DNA of 64,000 nt from Poa pratensis (Eukaryota; Streptophyta; Magnoliopsida; Poales; Poaceae), in assembly GCA_947311845.1 (NCBI GenBank), contig CAMZMU010000049.1:3283368-3347367 (forward strand), given 5' to 3'. The first letter of the stretch is position 1. The number at the start of each line of letters is the position of its first letter. This document shows, one piece after another, positions 11,701 to 21,689 of this stretch. The notes under the pieces were generated by a model. It saw only the letters and a list, made by a program, of their open reading frames with translations. It was not told where the DNA came from and did no database searches. Both the position numbers and the translations under genes were made by a program.

Positions 11701-14700
11701 TCACAAGTGATAAACAAGATATATGAACTTCAAGCTCAATGGCTATCACAAGGAAATAAACTTGGGTATAGAGATAACCGAGGCACGCGGAGACGAAAAT
11801 GTATGTCGGTGTTCACTCCCTCGAATGGAAGCTTTGTCACCGTTGGAGAGGTGCGGGTTATCACGAAGAACCCTGAACGCAACGAAAGCTCACCTTCTTC
11901 TCTGAGCCACCTCCATGAAGTTTGGGCTGCTTCCTATGGTTAGCTTTTCCTCCACCTCGGAGTAGTCAAGCTCCACAATATCTTCACAAATCCCATGAAT
12001 GGGAAAGCCTGGGGCATCTTCACAATCTTCCATGAAGATGTTACCGTGGCACCAACCTCCTAGCCAAATAGGAGGCCACCCTCCAAGAGTAACAAGCTCA
12101 CGGGTCTCTCACTTGAATGAATCAATGTGGAGATCTCAAACCAGTGCAACAAATGCAAAGCAAGAACACCAATCCGGCCACCAATAAGCAACAAACGCAA
12201 TAGATGAATTGGAGAGGAGGAACAAGGGAGGAGTTTAACAAATGACTCCAAGATCTAGACCTAGAAGCTTCCCCTCACATAGAGGGGAAAAAAGGTAGGC
12301 AGAAATGTAGATCTAGATCTCCTCTCTCTTTTCCCTCAAATAAATGCAAGATTCATGGGAGGAAACAAGGAGGGAGCAAGTTTTCTCAATAGCAACAATG
12401 GAGGAGAGAGGGGGTCAAGAAAAGCAACAGTTCAATGAGGAAGAAGACCCCTGTTTATAGAAAACCCCAAATCTGCCTGTTAGAGCCATTTTTAGACATT
12501 CTGGATTGGTTCGAGTTGAACTAGAGCAGGGACCGAACCATTCCGATCGACCGGACCTGGGACTAGAACCCAACAGAAACCTCTCTGTTCTAGTTCGGTT
12601 GGATTCCCATTCTATATCGGTCTCAACTAGAATTTTCCAGTTCCAGCGCTGGTCCGACCGAAATTCCAACTGGCAGATAAACGCTCTCACGAAAACGGCG
12701 ATAATTTTGTCATATGAACTATATTTTTTTATGAACTTAGGCTTGTTTAAACTCCAAAGATAAGAAAAGGAGTAAAAATCAATTAGAGAGAAGGTTTGAA
12801 CTCTCTATAAAACAAGAACCAAGAAAAAACTCCAACACCAAAAATGCGATAAGTTTTTTGTACAAACTCCATTTTTTATGAACTTGAGCTTGTCTTGAAG
12901 ACAACAAGCTCTAAATCATCACATCGAGAAAAACCAAATATCAGCCAAATAAGATGATGCCAAGAATGCAAATATTTGAGGTCTCTACGAATGATGAAAT
13001 CAAGTTACTCAACCGAGAGCCCCTCTTGATAGTACGGCTATCAAGCCTATAACTCGGTCTCCCACAAACAACATTGTGATGGGTAATAACTAGGAAAACC
13101 TAGCTAATGCAAACCTTAGCCTTGTGCATTCCACTTGGTCGCCCTTGCTTTGGTGTAGACTCTCAAAATGCTCCCCCATAATCCACTATGGGAAAGCTCA
13201 CATCTTGACTTGTGCATTATCACCAAATGGATAGTAAGCTTCAAGCATATGATCCCTTCAAAATGTTCATCTTGAATTTTCCCTTCTAAACCTTGATGAC
13301 CATCAAGACTTGATGTCATCCACACATGGGCTCTATTATATCTTCCTTTTGATGAACGTCCATGGAAAGATATCCAACCCACATAGAAATACAAAACATA
13401 TAGATCATGAGTCAGTTTAAAAACCAAAATTGCCAAATGCTTACCATACCACGAGATCACTTGATCCCACGTGATACATCCTTTATGCTTTGTGCGTTGA
13501 CCAGCTTGAATCCCCACTTTGCTCTTTGACTTGGTCAGTCTTGTATCTTCTCATTCTATATCACAATCTCTTGACATACATGAAAAATTGTTCTCTTGTA
13601 ATCAAACTCTCAGAATCTTCATCCTCCATGGCTTGACACATAAGTTAGAGAATGGTTTTCTTTGAGTTCCACACAAGAAGTCCATCTTCATTTATTTATC
13701 TTAATAATATCATATTCATATCTTAAAATTGATGATCTTGATGCCAGTACTTAATGTATATCTTGATCTTAATGGCATCCAAACTTTAATCCAACAAATG
13801 GTATTCAAGCATTACATATGAAGAATTCCTTCAAATATAACTTAACAAAATCATTAGTTCAGACGGATTGTCATTAATTATCAAAAACATATTTATGGGC
13901 AATATGCACTTTCAGCGGGCCGCTCCTATACTAACACATGTAGTGCGCGGAATGTCCTAGGCGGAAGGACATTTTTTGTTGTTTTTTTTCTTTGTTTCTT
14001 TTTTTTTTTGCTTTTTTAATTTTTACGAAGTACACATTACATGAAGTACACGAATATTTATTCCCATGAAGTACACTTCACGGGGTACGCGAAGTTGAAC
14101 GAGTATACAAAGTACAAGGAGTACACGGATTACACTGCACTAAGTACACCGAGTTCATGAAGTACATTGCAGGAATACACTGTACAGAGTACATGAAGTA
14201 CAGTGCCTGGAGTACATGGAGTACCCAAAAAACACTACACGAAGTACAAAAAGTACGACACGAAGTTCACACAATACACTAAATACACGGAGTACTTGAG
14301 AGTGCAATATAAGTGTACTTTGTAATGCAGCCCACATGTACTTCCCGATGCAGCACGTGTACACTAACACAGGAAGTACACCACTAAAAACCGAAGTACT
14401 TGACCAAGTACACGTGTACTAGTTTCTGAAGTGCGAAAAAAAGTTTGGCAAAACATATGAATTTGGCATCTAGTTTCGAAAATCTCGCCGTGAGGAACAC
14501 AACAATGAAAACCGTTGTAATTCAAACGTCCGGTTCTAAAGATATTTTGTTTTGAATTTTGAATCTCAGAAAAAATGCACGTGCAACATCCCATGTATCC
14601 GGCAGATAAACCTACCGAAACTCTCTCATCGTAACACTTGTCAAGAAGGCTATGTGCCACATGCTACAAATAGAGAGGAAGCAAACAAACTATTGCAAAA

Positions 14701-17360
14701 ATCAGCCTTTTTCTAAAGAAATCGCCAAAGTATTGCTACTCTCAGGAGGACTATCCTCGGTTGGTTTTGCCACAGAAATACGATTCCAGTAAGCACACTA
14801 AGGTTCTTTGTAAATAACTGCATGTATTATTTTCAGCCCAAAAGAACAGCTCTCACGGTCCAAGTTCAATATTGTGCCGCAATTACTCAACAACACGTAA
14901 AAACCAACTCGGACCCTCGTCGTCTCATTTACCACCCCGCACATGTGGCGTTCCTCTGCGTGACTTGCGATGGCAAGGAAAAAGAGAGGGTATGACCTGG
15001 ATGGTAGGGGGGAGCTGTGTAGGCACATGCACCAGGGGACAAGTTTTTTTCTCTAGCAATTAGGTCCAGATTTAGCTATGTGCATTAGATATGAGTGCAG
15101 CTGCACCACAAGCATGATGTGCACCAGGCGATTTTTATCCTAGCTCCGCCACCCAGCGATGACAGTTTCTTAGGATGCAGGCATGCAATATTATGTATAT
15201 ATGGAATATGGACTAGACACTAATTGTTTATAGGGTTGGTTAATAGTGTCACCCAATTTGTTGGCTAATTTTGTGTTCCGTATGACCTTTGCAGCGGACG
15301 ATCTGATCACGAATGCCCTAGTGCAGGCTATCATATGGGGCCCTCAGACACGGACCAAAGCGGAACACGTCTTGCACTTGGGGCACTACAACTATATCCC
15401 GGTTATCTCCTTCTCCAGCATTTTTCCAACATCGTGTACCTTCTGGCTGGAAGATCCTTTAACAAATTCTAGAGGCCATCTGGAGTTTGGATTTACACTT
15501 GGAAGTGACAGTATAACCTTTCTTAATCTGAAGACTGAGAAAAGAAATGGCTTAAGACTAGATACAAGAAAAACGAGCGATAATTGCCAAGGTCCACATC
15601 TAAAGATTGCGGTACCACTGAAATATGGTTTTAAAGAATTTGTGGATGCTACTGATCCGAAAAACATCACTGGATACAGCATTGATATCTTCGAGGCTGC
15701 GATGAGGACATTACATCCTAGTCCATGCTATGACTATTTTATTTTTCATGCTGGTACCTACGATGAGCTAGTAGGCAACGTATAATTAGGGGTGAGGCTT
15801 AACGCCGCAAACTTTCATCTCATCCTCTTACACGTTTTCATGTGTAACATTTCAATTTATTATACTAAATACAATTTAATCTCTGCTAATTTACTTGGGG
15901 ATAAACAGGTGTATGACGCTGCAGTGGGCGACCTGACTGTAACCGCAGAACGAGTCAATGGCACGGACTTTACAGTGCCATACACACAGTCTGGCGTGTC
16001 TATGCTTGTTCTCGCCAATGATGAACCAAATACCATCCTTTGGACATTTGCAAAACCACTAAGTGCGGGGCTTTGGTTTGCAAGCCTGGTCTTCTTCGTA
16101 TATACTGGCTTTGTTCTGTGGATTATTGAAAGACCCAGAAATCAAGAGTACCAAGGATCAATTTTGAGACAGTGCAGCACTGTCCTCTACTTCATTTTCT
16201 CGACTTTAACGTTTTCACATGGTAATCACTTTGAACATAAACTCCTGACGATATTTGATGCCTCGTCGGTATCTTCGATAGGTTTCTTCTAAAATATCAT
16301 CACCTCTTGGTTATTTCATTCACAGGTCAAAGCATTAGAAGCCCATTGTCAAAAATTGTTGTGGTTATATGGTGCTTTTTAGTGTTGATTCTTGTACAAA
16401 GCTACACAGCAAGTTTGTCATCCATGTTGACCGCAAAAAGGCTTCGACCCTGGGTGACAGATCTAGACCAGCTCCAGCGCAGTGGCGACTTTATAGGATA
16501 CCCAGATGGTTCATTTGTACAGTCCTTCTTGACGAATAATAAAATCAGTGAAAGTAAGTTAAGGACCTACACGACGAAAGAGGAATATGCTGAAGCTTTG
16601 AGGCTGGGCTCAAACAATGGAGGAGTGTCAGCCATCGTCGATGAGATCCCCTATTTAACTTCTTTCCTCTCCAATCGTCGGGACAAAGATGATTTCAGAA
16701 TGCTCGGGTGCATATACAAGACTCCTGGATTTGGTTTTGTAAGCTACTCGACCTAATGCATTGGTATATTCATGTTTTGTTCTTGAGCAGTATGCAGCAT
16801 TCTGGGGACAAAATTTAGATTCTAACACCATCTCTTATCTTAAGGCATTTCAACTAGGTTCTCCGCTCGTGCGTAATATTTCGATTGCCATCCTCAACCT
16901 AGCAAGAGGGAATGAGGGCTCACAAATCGAAGTGAAATGGTTTGGAACACCTTCACCGCCAGTAGGTGATGGCATGGTCACCGACACTGATTCTGGGCCT
17001 CTCACTTTTCACAGCTTCTCTGGTCTCTTCGTCATCACGGGATCCATTTCAACTCTCATGCTGCTGATAAGCATTGCGAGGTGGTTTTATGCCAAATGCA
17101 CTGGGTCTAGAATCGCTGATGTGAAAATTGTCAGCCACAACAATGTCGATGAGGCTTCTCATCCGTTGCAAGATGGCATGGGTGACAATCCAAGCCCACA
17201 TCAACAACCAATCCATGAAGCCGACAATAATGATGCCGAGGAGGTCCATGTGAGTGACCAAAATGTGGGGGGAGGAGAGCCTGCACCAGTGCAACTGAAT
17301 GGCATGCACACTGGCTTGGTGCCTGCAACGCACATTCAGATTGAGATGAGCAATGTCTGA
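5750..17360 (+). CDS. Glutamate receptor-like channel (GLR) with a shortened amino-terminal domain, five exons
   Basis: Plant GLRs are ligand-gated cation channels of the plasma membrane or endomembranes. I place exons at 5750-6020, 15295-15779, 15909-16221, 16326-16738 and 16845-17360. All introns are GT-AG, phases match (1, 0, 1, 0), and the sum is 1998 nt = 665 residues. 5750 is the first ATG of its frame. Residues 1-24 look like a signal peptide; 35-137 are the start of the LIVBP-like domain (LITNALVQAIIWGPQT). Ligand-binding S1 starts near 192 (LKIAVPLKYGFKEFV). M1 is about 303-324, the pore about 341-360, M3 about 367-387 with SYTASL, S2 about 398-530, M4 about 550-576, then a polar tail. 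GLRs usually have 850-950 residues. Here VISFSSIFP runs directly into TFWLEDP, so about 250 residues of the amino-terminal domain are missing without a frame break. Gating may be altered, or the gene may be decaying. Confidence 0.85.
6197..6690. mobile_element. Candidate MITE with degenerate terminal inverted repeats
   Basis: The left arm 'gagaaaggaaatgggaattt' and the reverse complement of the right arm 'gagaagagggaatgggagttt' match well and sit at similar distances from GTTTG ends. A clear target-site duplication was not found and the middle appears interrupted. Possibly PIF/Harbinger-like. Confidence 0.4.
6723..7755. mobile_element. Non-autonomous hAT element, 1033 bp, 8-bp target duplication
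   Basis: Starts CAGTGGCG and ends GATCCGCCCCTG, an imperfect inverted repeat of the common grass hAT type. The flanking 8 bp TTTGCTAC is identical on both sides (6715-6722 and 7756-7763), as expected for hAT. The interior has no transposase and holds a 25-base C run 30 bp from its right end. It lies inside GLR intron 1. Confidence 0.8.
7701..7725. repeat. Poly-C tract, 25 C
   Basis: Uninterrupted run of 25 C near the right end of the hAT element at 6723-7755. Probably an expanded version of a shorter C stretch of the family. Confidence 0.9.
7921..8235. repeat. Degenerate tandem array, 'aaaatgttcatggggttc' type
   Basis: Irregular repetition, roughly every 25-35 bp, of a unit resembling 'aaaatgttcatggggttca', AT-rich and strongly diverged. 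It follows a T-rich, C-poor stretch at 7826-7920. No coding content. Confidence 0.5.
8393..8580. repeat. 49-bp direct duplication enclosing broken Stowaway-type ends
   Basis: 'gcgtacaaa.cccacggcat...cctgtttagta' is present at 8393-8441 and 8532-8580 with two differences. Between the copies lie two head fragments of Stowaway MITEs (CTCCCTCCGTCCC at 8442, CTCTCCGTCCC near 8478) without matching right ends. The second copy lacks a MITE after 'tttagta', so it resembles an empty site. Confidence 0.6.
9405..10480. repeat. Degenerate array of 'ggaacaaa' units
   Basis: About 1.1 kb in which GGAACAAA or close variants recur every 25-50 bp, often followed by 'attttag' or 'gtgttgcac'. Units are too diverged for one consensus. 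It lies inside the Mutator-like element. A related A-rich array with CAACAAAAA cores is at 61440-62100. Confidence 0.6.
10481..11516. other. Interior of the Mutator-like element; nothing identified
   Basis: AT-rich sequence with only short open frames. It contains blocks such as 'cctcctcgtgatgggtttcttcttcactc' that look like old gene or transposon remains. No recognisable protein motif. Confidence 0.4.
11517..13915. repeat. Unclassified interspersed repeat, TTGAAAGATCG to ATGCACTTTCAG, about 2.4 kb
   Basis: Begins 'ttgaaagatcgatatgtcgcc' and ends 'atgcactttcag', which give a short inverted TGAAAG terminus. The same 3' end occurs at 3344-3355 and the body resembles 1-880. Short frames only, no transposase or polymerase motif. 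I recall the 'atgtcgcctag...ggtgaatagg' start as common in grass genomes but cannot name the family. Confidence 0.5.
14020..14320. repeat. Degenerate array of 'gaagtacac' units
   Basis: About 300 bp of 'gaagtacac', 'gagtacatg' and 'gaagtacaa' spaced every 9-20 bp, ending where the right inverted repeat of the Mutator-like element begins. The left inverted repeat has a short counterpart near 9104-9160. Confidence 0.65.
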
Positions 17361-17577
17361 CATGAAGTGAAGCGCCAAATTCTCATTAATACTTATCTTG
17401 CCATTGAAGCGATGCTGCATTCCAAACCTTGGACAAGATTGAATTAATTTCTTCTCTCTCTTTCCCACTCTTCTGCAAAGAAGAGACAGATGCTTAGTGA
17501 GTGATGTGCGTATTGTATCTTTAGACTGATATTAATAATGTTATGCTTTTGAAGATACTGATCTATGAGAAATTCTC
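17361..17577 (+). other. GLR 3' flank
   Basis: Sequence after the GLR stop codon, likely 3' untranslated region, with an AT-rich stretch ('tgatattaataatg') near 17526-17540 that could hold the polyadenylation signal. No separate gene. Confidence 0.4.
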
Positions 17578-18475
17578 TTTTTTCAATAAAGAGCGCTTTA
17601 TTACTCATAAGATAGTATCAGAAAAATACAATTCAAAGGAGTTTACACCCAGGGGCGGACCTACGTTAAACCAGCCGGTGTCACTGGACACCGGGTAGAA
17701 ATTCTGCTTATGCTATATGTATTTCGTACTTGGGGCTTGGACACCGGTAAAAATTAAAGCTGGACACCGGTTGAACAATCAGAGCGAAGAGAGAGAGATG
17801 CAACGAGCATGCGCGCTGGTGCGGCCCATCTAGTAGCCATCCGCCCATCCCGTTGTTGATTGTTTGGGGTGTGCTTGCTAGCATCGATCGATTGGATCAT
17901 ACTCTGTACGTAATGTCTGTAACATGCCTATTTCGGCTGCTCTTGCTTTTGGTAAGATCGTCAATCTCGCTCAAGCACGCGTATGTATCTGAATTTTCTA
18001 ATGATTCACATCTATTTAGAATTGAGGATTATTTTTTGACCGCGCGTGGTGAGTGCCGACAATAAGATACATTGTCGAGTAAGTTTAACTTCCCGAACAT
18101 ACTCAGTAAATATGACTTCTATTTTTGTACTGTATCAAAACACAAATAGCGTAACTCGTTGTGCACTTGCGATAACATAATAATCGACAAAATATAGGAT
18201 AATTTATGTTACCGTCGCATATCATATTTGTTTCTATTGCTTATTGCATGTTGTTCTTATGTTTATTGTTTAGTTTTACAATCAACTAAAACTTCAAGTG
18301 GTATTATTGCTTGATATCCAACTTGTATGGTTACACGTGGACACCGGGACCTTTTTGTTCTAGATCCGCCCCTGTTTACGCCCGGCATCTGCATAACTAA
18401 GATGCACACAGCTACACAAGTCCAACAAAAGGTAAAGTAAAAAAAGGCGAAAAACATGAATCATTTAAAGATCGT
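17578..18475 (-). mobile_element. LINE-type retroposon 3' end, reversed, split by a hAT element
   Basis: Read on the minus strand, the segment runs 'gctgtgtgcatcttagttatgcagatgccgggcg', is interrupted by the hAT element at 17650-18374, continues 'gtaaactcctttgaattg', then 'aataaagcgctctttattg' and ends in an A run (T run at 17578-17583). The 'tgtgtgcat...tgcag..gc.gggtgtaa' block also ends the retroposon at 44896-46180. I infer an L1-like or retroposon 3' terminus. Confidence 0.5.
17650..18374. mobile_element. Non-autonomous hAT element, 725 bp
   Basis: Begins CAGGGGCGGACCTA and ends TAGATCCGCCCCTG, nearly perfect inverted ends. The flanking 8-bp duplication is TTTACACC on the left (17642-17649) and TTTACGCC on the right (18375-18382), 7 of 8 identical. 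It inserted into the older LINE-type 3' end. No transposase. The interior repeats 'gacaccgg' near both ends. Confidence 0.8.
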
Positions 18476-19272
18476 AAATCGCCTATGGTGCTGGAGGATC
18501 AATCCGTAGATCACGCTGCCATCCATATGGGATAAAAATATTCTCTACCTCCATTGAAAATACACGACGGTTTAGACATAGGTATTATTCTTCAATATGT
18601 AATTTTGACTCTTATAATGTAACTTATGTTACTACAAATTCTGTGCTATGCAATATAATGGTTCTATTTGTACGTTTTACCGGCCGAGATAGTCAAAGTT
18701 GGAGAAGTTCCATACTTTCTAGGACATCACCTATAATCTGAACGGATGCAATATTACATATGTACTGTGTGACTTTATGTATGTGCTTTAGCAAGAGAAT
18801 GTTCCGTTGGGTTCTAAATCAGCTGGGACCGATGAGGGAATGATCCTGGCCAAGTTCATGCAGGGTGGTTCTGTGCCTGCAAATCACATGCAGAATGAGA
18901 TGGGCACTGGCTGAGACGAATCTGCTCATAATAAAACATGACTGAGTGTACAAGTCTTCGTTTGCGCGAACACGATGTGTATACCAATTATGCATTGTTC
19001 GAGTACGCGGCCTAACTCATCTTTACTGTTAAAGTCGAATCCATGATGAATGTCTGGTGTCACACATCTACCAATCTACAACCAATATGCCACCACTCCT
19101 AACAACCAGCGCGCAACGCCACCACTACTAACAACCAGCACGCATAAGGTTTGAGTCGCCCCAAATTATCCGCTGGTTGTGTGCATGCCAAATATTTTAT
19201 CAACTAACTCATTAAAAACCCAACGTGATTCACTCCAACAAAATAGGCAACTAGACAGAAGCCGCAACCACT
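18476..19272. other. GLR downstream DNA
   Basis: Mostly AT-rich sequence without a gene, apart from the GLR tail relic at 18792-18914 described separately. A short duplication ('caaccagcgcgcaacgccaccactactaa' type) lies at 19100-19145. Confidence 0.4.
18792..18914 (+). pseudogene. Relic or alternative copy of a GLR C-terminal tail exon
   Basis: After an acceptor-like 'tgtgctttag', 40 codons are open to TGA at 18912-18914. The end reads GGSVPANHMQNEMGTG, against TGLVPATHIQIEMSNV at the end of the GLR 1.5 kb upstream. VPA, H, Q and EM and the distance to the stop agree. The nucleotide match is modest, so it is an old copy. It could be the last exon of a lost tandem GLR, or an alternative last exon of the present gene. 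No other exon of a second GLR was seen nearby. Confidence 0.5.
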
Positions 19273-19465
19273 AACGTGATCCTTCAAAAGTTATCTCTTG
19301 TAACCAGCCCGAACGATCTAAACTCTCATCGCAATCCAAATCAATAGACAATAGGCAATCTATTTATTTATTTATTATATATACTAAAAGCAATATATGG
19401 GGTTCTTTTCGAGTCACCACATTAATCCACATCATCAGAAATATTCTGACAGTTAGATCTATTAA
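19273..19465. repeat. Duplicated segment, copy 1 (MITE-free)
   Basis: From 'aacgtgatccttcaaaag' to 'agatctattaa'. It aligns with 21371-21689 along its whole length, differing by a few substitutions and by exactly 125 bp, which is the MITE plus its TA duplication. Here the MITE site is intact and empty ('tattatatatactaaaag'). Confidence 0.9.
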
Positions 19466-21370
19466 TCTCTATCTCTACTATATAATACGAGTAAACGACC
19501 GTGGTACGTCGCGGCCACTTTGCAATTTAGCCCCTCACAAATTAGGTAATCAACCCGCAATCCATAGCTTATCCCGAACAGTTATTTTCCCTGGAACCGC
19601 AACGCATCGTTCTCCTCTGACGCACGGAACTCCGCCGCCGCCGCCACCCCGGCGCCCCGCGATTCCTGCTCCTGCTGCACCTCCGCGGGTTACCGACCCG
19701 ACCGGATCCAAGCGTCACCGCTGCCGCCCGAACTTCTTCGCCCAACAAAGTCGAAGCTCCTCTTCCATGGGAGCCCAGGAGCTCTGGCGGTGGTGCAGAT
19801 GTACAACGAGCAGCTGGAGAAGTGGGAGCATAGGGAGCGGGCACGTTGGGTAGCCACCCTGGGACGAGGTCGAGTAGCGGTTCTCCCCGGCAGCGTGGGC
19901 GGTGCGCGCAGTGGACTCTGTCCATGGCGGCGGGCGAGGTGCGCAACGGCGCACTGTAGCCGACGACGGCCGTGTCTCGCCATGGGCCACGAAGCCTTGT
20001 TCCCCTTTTACAGAGATAGAGGAGAAAAAGAAGGATAGGTTTCTCGGCCAGGGGCGTTGGGGGCTCAGTCCATGTGGAGCCGTGGAGACCATGGAGGAGC
20101 TCAGCTGCTCGGTGCACGCAGAGCTGGAGGTAGAGGCCAGGGTGGAGCTCAGCTGCTTGGTGGAGATGGAGCTGGAGGTCAGGGAGCTCGTCAACAGGCA
20201 TATCGGCCAGGGCGACGTTGGGCTATGAGGGAGCTTGCACAGTAAGAAGATGAGGAGAGACGACGGGTTGGAGAAGAAAGGGGAGATGGTTTCTGCCACA
20301 AATCAAGCTGCGCTGCTACTCTGCTCTGCTCTCTTTCTTCAAATCAAGCATCTGCAGCGATCCGTTCCACGTCGTGTTTCTTCAGAAATTTTTGCTGCTG
20401 CTATTAATTTGGCCAGACAGTAAAATAGCAAAGTAAAGAGAGTTATGCGGTGGAGGAGACAACACTGGACTCTAGAAGTATTTTGCATAGCTGCTGCTTT
20501 TTGATCTGATAAGATTGAAATACTACTTAGTGTTGACAAAGTATTTTTTTTTTGGACAACATAGTTTCAGAGTACTTACAGAGACGACAGTACGAAACGT
20601 TGCTATATGATCAGTAGACCTAATGTGCTAAATAGCTAGAGCGATAATATGGTTCTTTCATATATTCAATTATTACAGTGTCTTTTCTTTTCGAAGAAAA
20701 CATATGTGTATGTTGAGCTGCTACTTACCCTGAAATGTAAGAGGACACAATCACTAATCAAATACGCAATGCAAAGTTTGCACATCATGAAGCTTCTGAG
20801 GTAAGTGGCATGAACTATGCAATTGACGATGTATAGTTCGACCGCACTTGAATACTTGTAATAGATAAAAATTGTGACCGACGATGAAACAACACTTGTA
20901 GGCAACACAAAGGCGTGGATCTGACTTGATGTTGTCATACGAGAGGACACATTGGAGTAGATGTGTGTATTAGATATCTTGGAAGACTACTTTTACACTA
21001 CAAACATGTAATAATCGTGCACTTCGTCAATGTTCTGCATATTCAAATGGCATGTCAACAAAATTCTTTGGAAATTTAAGTAGATTTGTTTTGTTAGTGA
21101 TAATCCAGATAATTCAACAAAAATTTCATAGTGACTTTGTTGTTGACTAGACTATATGTGTGATAATTTCATTAATTTTGATATCCGGGATACTTAAACA
21201 GAGAAGATTGATGAAAAGGTATTAACTTTTTATTTCACTTTCGATAAGGTTTGTTGTATAGACATATAGTCAAACATGTAAGACTGAAAAAATCATGGGT
21301 GCAGCCAAGATATTTTAAAGTGTAAATTTGATGTCACCGTCAACTTCTACATTTGAACCCGTTGCAACGC
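19466..21370 (+). mobile_element. Helitron-like segment with GC-rich internal block
   Basis: Starts TCTCTATCTCTACTATATAA directly after an A, as Helitrons do. It stops at 'ccgttgcaacgc', the usual start of the GC-rich hairpin that precedes a Helitron CTAG end, where the duplicated segment begins again. The 3' terminus therefore seems lost. The GC-rich block 19569-20300 is open on both strands and on the + strand includes repeated ELE/EVE-like coding text (MEELSCSVHAELEVEARVEL), possibly a captured gene piece. Nothing recognisable lies in 20300-21370. Confidence 0.45.
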
Positions 21371-21689
21371 AACGTGATCCTTCAAAAGTTATCTCTTGTA
21401 ACCAGCCCGAGCGATCTAAACTCTCATCGCAATCCAAATCAATAGACAATAGGCAATCTATTTATTTATTTATTATACTCCCTCCGTCCCAAAATAACTG
21501 TCTTAGATTTGTCAAAAAGTAGATGTATCTAGACATAAAACAAGTATAGATACATTCACTTTTGTACAACTTTGAGACACTTATTTTGAGACGGAGGGAG
21601 TATATACTAAAAGCAATATATGGGGTTCTTTTCGAGTCACCACATTAATCCACATCATCAGAAATATTCTGACAGTTAGATCTATTAAT
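21371..21689. repeat. Duplicated segment, copy 2 (with Stowaway MITE)
   Basis: Second copy of the segment at 19273-19465, interrupted by the MITE at 21478-21600. Its right end continues 'attaatgtatggctagg', so the Helitron-like junction seen in copy 1 is absent here. Confidence 0.9.
21478..21600. mobile_element. Stowaway (Tc1/Mariner-type) MITE, 123 bp
   Basis: Ends CTCCCTCCGTCCC and its inverted form GACGGAGGGAG, flanked by TA on both sides (21476-21477, 21601-21602). Copy 1 of the duplicated segment gives the matching empty site with one TA, which confirms both ends. Non-coding. Confidence 0.95.

Larger units (their letters stand above)
8738..14740. mobile_element. Mutator-like element with long (about 430-bp) terminal inverted repeats
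   Basis: 8738-9170 is, over its whole length and with many substitutions, the reverse complement of 14320-14740. Matching blocks include 'gatttttgca.ag' (outer), 'ttgacaagtgt.ac.atgaga', 'accgttgtgtt.ctc' and 'agtacttcggttttt' (inner). Long inverted repeats of this size are typical of Mutator-like elements. No 9-bp target duplication was found and no transposase frame is visible. The interior is filled with arrays and another repeat. Confidence 0.6.
6021..15294 (+). other. GLR intron 1, 9.27 kb, packed with transposons
   Basis: Donor 'gctg|gtaact' at 6020/6021 and acceptor 'tttgcag|cgg' at 15294/15295, both phase 1. Joining the exons gives ATAEHAADDLITNALVQ, a normal GLR sequence across the junction, which supports the splice. 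The intron holds a candidate MITE, a hAT element, AT-rich arrays and a 6-kb Mutator-like element, described separately. The last part (14741-15294) shows only a possible orphan hAT end ('agctccgccac') near 15150. Confidence 0.8.

Noticed and set aside
16790..16844. Alternative acceptor 'gagcag|tatgcagc' for the last GLR exon
   Set aside because: It would insert 18 residues not found in GLRs between FGF and AFQLGSPLV. The later site 'cttaag|gca' joins GFGF to AFQLGSP in phase, as expected.
19715..20299. 194-residue Ser/Pro-rich minus-strand frame
   Set aside because: The overlapping + strand is equally open and neither has a domain; probably GC-rich captured DNA within the Helitron-like segment.
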